8,932 nt of DNA from an uncultured Polyangiaceae bacterium (GTDB lineage Bacteria > Myxococcota_A > Polyangia > Polyangiales > Polyangiaceae). Location: the NCBI GenBank assembly GCA_938004815.1, contig CALKVR010000567.1:1-8932 (forward strand), read 5' to 3'. A model generated the notes under the pieces. That model made no database searches, was not told the origin of the DNA, and saw only the letters and a list, made by a program, of their open reading frames with translations. Both the position numbers and the translations under genes were made by a program. Below, one piece after another: positions 5,768 to 8,932 of the stretch. How positions within the stretch are numbered: position 1 is the stretch's first letter; the number at the start of each line of letters is the position of its first letter.

Positions 5768-5781
5768 AAACAGAGCTGTTT
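5768..5781. promoter_or_regulatory. A/T-rich dyad upstream of the beta-barrel gene
   Basis: AAACAG-AG-CTGTTT is a perfect dyad with six-base arms, about 50 bases upstream of the minus-strand start at 5719. An A/T-rich inverted repeat stands out in this GC-rich DNA and may be an operator or part of the promoter. The two-base centre is too short for a stable RNA hairpin, so a terminator is unlikely. Confidence 0.4.
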
Positions 5782-5842
5782 TTCGGCGCTGATCGGCCGC
5801 GCAGCCGGTCGGCAAGGGTCTCGCCTTAGGCTCGGTCGACGT

Positions 5843-6067
5843 CTACTTCGCGTCGCACGCAGCGATGCACTGGTAGCTGGCATCGAGCGACTTCTTGGTG
5901 CATTCGGCGTGAGCCTTGGCGCTGGCCTCGTCTTGCCCGTCGGGGGCGGGGCCGCATGCCTTGGCGGCCTCCTGTTGGGTCTTGTTGCAGGCGTCCATGC
6001 ATGCCGACTTATCCCCGCACGCGACGACCGCTGCTGCGAGCAGCGCCAGAATCCCCACTCTCGTCAT
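5843..6067 (-). CDS. Small Cys-rich lipoprotein, function unknown
   Basis: This 74-residue protein begins MTRVGILALLAAAVVACGDK, a clear lipoprotein signal with lipobox VVAC and Cys17. The mature part is about 57 residues with Cys at 23, 27, 38, 56, 67 and 71, in C-x3-C pairs (CMDAC and CIAAC) at either end of a charged helical middle. This pattern suggests a helical hairpin held by two disulfides. I do not recognise a named family. AGGAGA (minus strand, 6073-6078) lies 5 bases before the ATG, a good ribosome binding site. It is preceded by a hairpin that may end the upstream transcript, so it may have its own promoter. The closing C-x3-C and overall design resemble the lipoprotein at 453-767, though similarity is too slight to call them paralogues. 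Confidence 0.85.
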   Translation of the reverse strand: MTRVGILALLAAAVVACGDKSACMDACNKTQQEAAKACGPAPDGQDEASAKAHAECTKKSLDASYQCIAACDAK

Positions 6068-6108
6068 TCTGCTCTCCTACTCTTCCGGCCGCGCGGCCAC
6101 AACGATGG

Positions 6109-6126
6109 TCGGGAGCCTACTCCCGA
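6109..6126 (-). terminator. Hairpin after the coiled-coil lipoprotein gene
   Basis: On the minus strand TCGGGAG-TAGG-CTCCCGA forms a perfect 7-bp stem with a 4-base loop, starting 5 bases past the stop codon of the gene at 6132-6623. No T-run follows, so it is not a classical intrinsic terminator. It may stabilise the 3' end or pause polymerase. A GGCCGCGCGGCC palindrome lies next to it at 6087-6098. Confidence 0.45.
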
Positions 6127-6131
6127 AACAA

Positions 6132-6623
6132 TCAGCTCTTCGTGAACAGGCGCTCGAGCTCGCGCAGCTCGTCGCGGACAGCCCGGCCGTCGTTGCTCTC
6201 GGGATCCAATTTGGCGGCGAGGTCTTGGAGGACTCCCCTCTGCGCGACCAGCTTCTCGCGCTTCACGGCGAGATCGTTGCGCGCCGTCGCGAGGTTCTTC
6301 TGCGTATTGCGGAGCGTCGACTCGAGCTGCGAGAGCCCCTCGGCGTCGACGCCGCCGTCGGCCCCCCGCGCGCGCCCCACGAGAGCGCGGTCGTTGGCTT
6401 CGTCGCCCTCGAGCGCCTTGACCCGTTCGTGCGCGCTCGCGAACTCGCTGCGCGCTGCGGCGCGTTGCGTCCGGTCGGCGGCCGCGCCGTCTGCCTGAGC
6501 CGCGCGATCCTGGGCCGACGCCCAAGCAGCGGCGTTCTGGCGCTCGAGTCGCTCCTGGTCGGATTCACAAGCCGACACAATGGCCGCCAAACCGACCAGC
6601 GGAGCGAGTCTCATCCTGAACAT
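6132..6623 (-). CDS. Predicted lipoprotein with coiled coil
   Basis: The 163-residue product starts MFRMRLAPLVGLAAIVSACE, a lipoprotein signal with lipobox VSAC and Cys19. The rest is almost entirely helical and charged, rich in Ala, Arg, Glu, Gln and Leu with heptad-like spacing (about residues 22-80 and 100-160), so it probably forms a coiled coil in the periplasm. There are no other Cys and no enzymatic motif. Such proteins often act as spacers or assembly scaffolds at the envelope, but nothing here shows the partner. Two other starts are possible: ATG at 6614, and an upstream GTG at 6665 that would overlap the previous stop as GTGA and add an Arg-rich extension of 14 residues. It is the last gene of the minus-strand run beginning with modB and is followed by a hairpin. 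Confidence 0.8.
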   Translation of the reverse strand: MFRMRLAPLVGLAAIVSACESDQERLERQNAAAWASAQDRAAQADGAAADRTQRAAARSEFASAHERVKALEGDEANDRALVGRARGADGGVDAEGLSQLESTLRNTQKNLATARNDLAVKREKLVAQRGVLQDLAAKLDPESNDGRAVRDELRELERLFTKS

Positions 6624-6649
6624 GACGCGCGATCTCGAGCTTCGGAGAG

Positions 6650-6661
6650 CGCCTCGAGGCG
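6650..6661. repeat. 12-bp perfect palindrome between two lipoprotein genes
   Basis: CGCCTCGAGGCG lies in the 38-base gap between the stop of the repeat lipoprotein gene and the start of the coiled-coil lipoprotein gene. It may be a binding site or an mRNA feature that adjusts expression of the downstream gene; chance is also possible at this GC content. Confidence 0.35.
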
Positions 6662-7582
6662 TCACTCGAAGGGCTTCGCGCGCGCCGTCGCCTCTTCGGT
6701 CAGTTTCTTCAGATCTTCGGCCTTCTTGGGCTTGAGCGAGATCTCGGAGCCGCCGTCGACGTCTTTGGCGGTGATGTCGGCGTTCTCGAGGACGGAGGGG
6801 CAGCGACCCTCTTTGCCGCCGCCGGCGCCGGTGCCCGCGTGTTCCTTGCCCGTGCCCTCGTGCTTGGTCTCGGCGCTCTTCTTGGCGCGGTCACGGATGT
6901 CCTTCACCACCGCCTCGTTCTTGGCGTCTTTGGCGACCACGGTGACGACGATGGAGCCGCCCGCCTCTTTCACGGTCGTCTTGCTGTCCTTTACCGCGCT
7001 CGGGCAATTCTGCATCTTGCGATCGCCGCCGTCGCCGGTCTCGAGCGCGGCCAGCCGCTCCTTGGCCTCGCGGCGGAGCCAGTCGAGCTCGGCTGCGTCC
7101 TTGGCCGTCACCGTAAACTTCGAGCCGCCCTCGACGTCCTCGACCTTCACGTCGGTGCCGCCGAGCACGATCGGACAGCGCCCCATCACGCCGCCGCCGC
7201 CGCCCTGGCCCGAGTGCTGCGGCTTCGTCGACTCGCCTTTGGCGCGCTCGGCGGTCGTCTTGGCGCGACCGCGGATCTCCTCGGTGACCTTTGCGTCCGC
7301 CGCGGTCACGACGATCTCGACGCCCTTGTCGATGTCTTTGATCTCGGTCTTTGCTCCCTGCACCGCCGCCGAGCAGTGGCTCATCCCGCCGCGCTCCTCG
7401 GGGCCGGCGCTCGTCGCAGCCGAGGCCGACGACTTCACCGGCGTCGACGCGGCCGGCTTCGCCGACGTCGCCGGACCAGGCTTCGCGGCGCTGCCGGACG
7501 CCGCCCCACCGCCGCCGTCGCCGCAAGCGGCCGAACCGAGGACGAGCAGCGCTACAACCGCGTTACAGAGGCCCTTGTGCAT
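6662..7582 (-). CDS. Lipoprotein with four tandem ~45-residue repeats (A-B-A-B)
   Basis: The 306-residue product has a lipoprotein signal (MHKGLCNAVVALLVLGSAAC, Cys20) and a long Ala/Ser/Pro/Gly linker to about residue 66. Four related units follow, each opening with a Cys: Cys70 (HCSAAV), Cys136 (RCPIVL), Cys193 (NCPSAV) and Cys261 (RCPSVL). Each then has two or three strands (pattern K-x-x-D-x-x-G-x-x-x-x-V-T-A) and a charged helix. Units 1 and 3 share V..I+.RAK in the helix and a Gly/His-rich tail; units 2 and 4 share D.GGS and a Leu/Glu/Lys helix. Spacing between matching units is 123 and 125 residues, so a two-unit block was duplicated. The four Cys may bind metal or pair up. I know no named family. 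An alternative GTG start at 7594 overlaps the previous stop as GTGA. Confidence 0.85.
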   Translation of the reverse strand: MHKGLCNAVVALLVLGSAACGDGGGGAASGSAAKPGPATSAKPAASTPVKSSASAATSAGPEERGGMSHCSAAVQGAKTEIKDIDKGVEIVVTAADAKVTEEIRGRAKTTAERAKGESTKPQHSGQGGGGGVMGRCPIVLGGTDVKVEDVEGGSKFTVTAKDAAELDWLRREAKERLAALETGDGGDRKMQNCPSAVKDSKTTVKEAGGSIVVTVVAKDAKNEAVVKDIRDRAKKSAETKHEGTGKEHAGTGAGGGKEGRCPSVLENADITAKDVDGGSEISLKPKKAEDLKKLTEEATARAKPFE

Positions 7583-7590
7583 GTTCTCTC

Positions 7591-8112
7591 TCACCGTTCG
7601 AGGTAGACGCGGATCCTGCGGACGCCGACGATGCGCGGAACGGAATCCCCGCTGCGCCCCAGGCGGCCGCCGCGGCCATGGTACTCAGGGAACGGGTCGT
7701 CGGGCGATACCATCGTGGCGACCAGCTCGCCCCGCCGGGTCGCCATGAGCGCGGGCTGAGGTTTGCTCGCATCTTCTGGGTTTCGCAGGAGGATTTCGGG
7801 CCCGCCGGCGCCGGAGACCGCGATCACGGCGCCCGGGCGCTTCGCGGCGTCGCCGAGCAGGGTCGTCATCTTCCACGTGCGCCGGCCCTCGTCGCTGAAG
7901 TCCGGCTTCACGGCGTCGAGGCGAGCGCCGTCGATCGGCGTGCCCGCGACGGCGTCGACCTCCACCGCGATCGCCACCGCCGGGGTCGCCGCGCTCGCTG
8001 GAGGCGGCGGCTTCGGTGTGCGTTTCGCATCGGCGAGGTCGGAGCCATCCTGACAGCCGATGATCAGCGCGACGAACGCGACCAAGAAGCGCTCACGCAT
8101 CGCTGCGATCAT
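7591..8112 (-). CDS. Predicted lipoprotein, possibly sulfite-oxidase-like (molybdopterin-binding) fold
   Basis: The 173-residue product starts with a lipoprotein signal (lipobox IIGC, Cys20), followed by a Lys/Pro/Ala linker. The domain (about residues 45-173) contains VDAVAGTPIDG, RTWKMTTLLGD, GAVIAVSGAGGPEILLRNPE and a closing VPRIVGVRRIRVYLE. The W-[KR]-[ML]-x-x-L-L phrase, the small-residue strand and the I-x-V-Y end recall single-domain relatives of the sulfite oxidase molybdopterin domain, and modB/modC sit directly upstream. However, there is no Cys in the domain to bind molybdenum, so it may only share the fold. AGGAGG (minus strand, 8119-8124) lies six bases before the ATG at 8112, inside the end of modC, and decides the start. 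The gene overlaps modC by 20 bases. Confidence 0.8.
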   Translation of the reverse strand: MIAAMRERFLVAFVALIIGCQDGSDLADAKRTPKPPPPASAATPAVAIAVEVDAVAGTPIDGARLDAVKPDFSDEGRRTWKMTTLLGDAAKRPGAVIAVSGAGGPEILLRNPEDASKPQPALMATRRGELVATMVSPDDPFPEYHGRGGRLGRSGDSVPRIVGVRRIRVYLER

Positions 8113-8863
8113 GCATCGCCTCCTCTCCCGGTGGGCGCCCGGAGCGGCGGGGCGGGGCCGGCTCGGCGAGCGCGACGTCGGGCGCGCCGCGCGCCACGAC
8201 GCGGCCCTGGCTCATGCACACGACCTGATCGCCGAGCACCCGCGCCTCGGCGCGGTCGTGGGTGACGTGCAAGACGGGCACCCCCAGATCGCGGCTCGCC
8301 GCGCGCACCTCGGCGACGAACTCGTAGCGCAGCTCGGCGTCGAGCGACGAGAATGGCTCGTCGAGAAGGACGATGCGCGGCGACATGGCGAACGCGCGCG
8401 CGAGCGCGACGCGCTGCGCCTCGCCGCCCGAGAACGTCTTGGGCCGCCGTCCGGCCAGGTGACCGACACGAAACCGCGAGAGCGACGCGTGAGCGCGCTC
8501 GTCGCGCTCGGAACGAGGCACCGCGCGATCTATCCCGAACGCCACGTTCTCTGCCGCCGTCATGTGAGGGAACAGGGCCAACGACTGGAAGACGTACGCG
8601 ACGCGACGCCGCTCGGGAGGCCAAGCGACCCGCGCGCTGGCGTCGAACCACGTCTCGCCGCCGAGCCTCACCAGCCCCTCGGTCGGATGAACGAGCCCGG
8701 CGACGATCGAGAGGAGCGTGCTCTTGCCGGCGCCGCTCGGCCCGAACAGGATGGTCACCCCGGGGGGCGCCTCGATCTCGACGTCGACCGCGAAGCCCCC
8801 AGCAGGGGTCTGCGCCGGGTGCTGGTGCCGCGCTCGAACGTACAGGGTCCGGTCAGTAGACAT
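8093..8863 (-). CDS. modC: Molybdate ABC transporter ATP-binding protein ModC (short form)
   Basis: The 256-residue protein shows all ABC ATPase motifs in order: Walker A GPSGAGKST (41-49), Q-loop Gln93 in YVFQSLALFPHMT, signature FSGGEAQR (144-151, Ser145), Walker B IVLLDEPFSSLD (164-175, Asp168, Glu169) and H-loop His202 in HVTHD. The phrase PPERRRVAYVFQSLALFPH is typical of ModC. The protein powers molybdate uptake through ModB, with ModA as the binding protein. It is about 100 residues shorter than classical ModC because the C-terminal TOBE/Mop domains that bind molybdate are missing; the last 25 residues are Pro/Arg-rich. Sulfate or another oxyanion as substrate cannot be excluded. The ATG lies inside modB (11-base overlap), and the 3' end overlaps the next lipoprotein gene. 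Confidence 0.88.
   Translation of the reverse strand: MSTDRTLYVRARHQHPAQTPAGGFAVDVEIEAPPGVTILFGPSGAGKSTLLSIVAGLVHPTEGLVRLGGETWFDASARVAWPPERRRVAYVFQSLALFPHMTAAENVAFGIDRAVPRSERDERAHASLSRFRVGHLAGRRPKTFSGGEAQRVALARAFAMSPRIVLLDEPFSSLDAELRYEFVAEVRAASRDLGVPVLHVTHDRAEARVLGDQVVCMSQGRVVARGAPDVALAEPAPPRRSGRPPGEEAMHDRSDA
8119..8124 (-). promoter_or_regulatory. Strong ribosome binding site for the lipoprotein at 7591-8112
   Basis: AGGAGG on the minus strand with a 6-base spacer (CGATGC) to the ATG at 8112. It is the best Shine-Dalgarno sequence seen in the window and lies within the modC coding region. Confidence 0.75.
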
Positions 8864-8932
8864 CGCGCCCCCGCCCGAGCTTGTTCACGAAGTAGAGCAG
8901 CGCGATCGCCACCGCCGTAAGCAGAATGCCCA
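8853..8932 (-). CDS. modB: Molybdate ABC transporter permease ModB, C-terminal end only
   Basis: Only the last 25 codons lie in the window. They encode a hydrophobic segment and a basic end, GILLTAVAIALLYFVNKLGR, then GRDVY and a stop. This is the usual last transmembrane helix and cytoplasmic end of a ModB/CysT-type permease. The assignment rests on this end and on the ModC-type ATPase whose start overlaps its stop by 11 bases. The start lies beyond the right edge of the window, and a modA gene is expected further out. Confidence 0.75.
   Translation of the reverse strand, partial: GILLTAVAIALLYFVNKLGRGRDVY

Noticed and set aside
5816..5842. Intrinsic terminator after the 74-residue lipoprotein gene
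   Set aside because: Only short stems such as GCCT-A-AGGC can be drawn, with a one-base loop and no T-run.
6087..6098. GGCCGCGCGGCC palindrome as a regulatory site
   Set aside because: Short GC-only palindromes are expected by chance at this base composition, and nothing else supports a function.
5916..7748. A 610-codon open frame on the plus strand
   Set aside because: It runs antisense to three lipoprotein genes with clear signal peptides and lipoboxes. Its own product is Ser/Arg/Pro-rich without motifs.

Overview
This is 8.9 kb of very GC-rich DNA (clearly above 60% G+C by eye) with long spurious antisense ORFs, many small predicted lipoproteins with Gly/Ser/Asp-rich linkers after the lipid-attachment Cys, an NtrC-type regulator and a ParDE pair. 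This style fits a myxobacterium-like member of Myxococcota, probably Polyangia, but that is an inference from gene style. No rRNA, tRNA, CRISPR array or transposase is seen, and no gene-free stretch exceeds about 160 bases.

Left part (1-1371): the 3' end of a sigma-54-dependent (NtrC-family) regulator converges with a His/Cys-rich small lipoprotein on the minus strand. A divergent 160-base intergenic region follows. It carries two copies of the motif GTGACCGCNNCGGT spaced 41 bp apart, a 14-bp palindrome and a near-match to a sigma-54 promoter just before a plus-strand lipoprotein with a fibronectin-III-like domain.

Middle part (1414-4994): a ParD/ParE toxin-antitoxin pair is followed at short distance by a 398-codon gene of unknown function. 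One base later comes a gene for a stand-alone LanM-type (DUF4135) dehydratase-like protein. It keeps every phosphotransfer and elimination residue I know from class II lanthipeptide synthetases but lacks both the usual N-terminal ~250 residues and the LanC cyclase. A DTW-domain tRNA-uridine aminocarboxypropyltransferase overlaps its end by 32 bases. The unknown gene plus the LanM core is the most novel system in the window: it may be a split or repurposed Ser/Thr kinase-lyase.

Right part (4991-8932, all minus strand): the end of modB, then modC (molybdate ABC transporter), then a lipoprotein possibly of sulfite-oxidase-like fold, a lipoprotein with four repeats in an A-B-A-B order, and a coiled-coil lipoprotein. 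The first four of these genes overlap or abut, and the last follows after 38 bases, as in an operon. A hairpin ends this run. A 74-residue Cys-rich lipoprotein and an outer-membrane beta-barrel-like protein follow. The last of these converges with the DTW gene so tightly that both stop codons share one CTAG.
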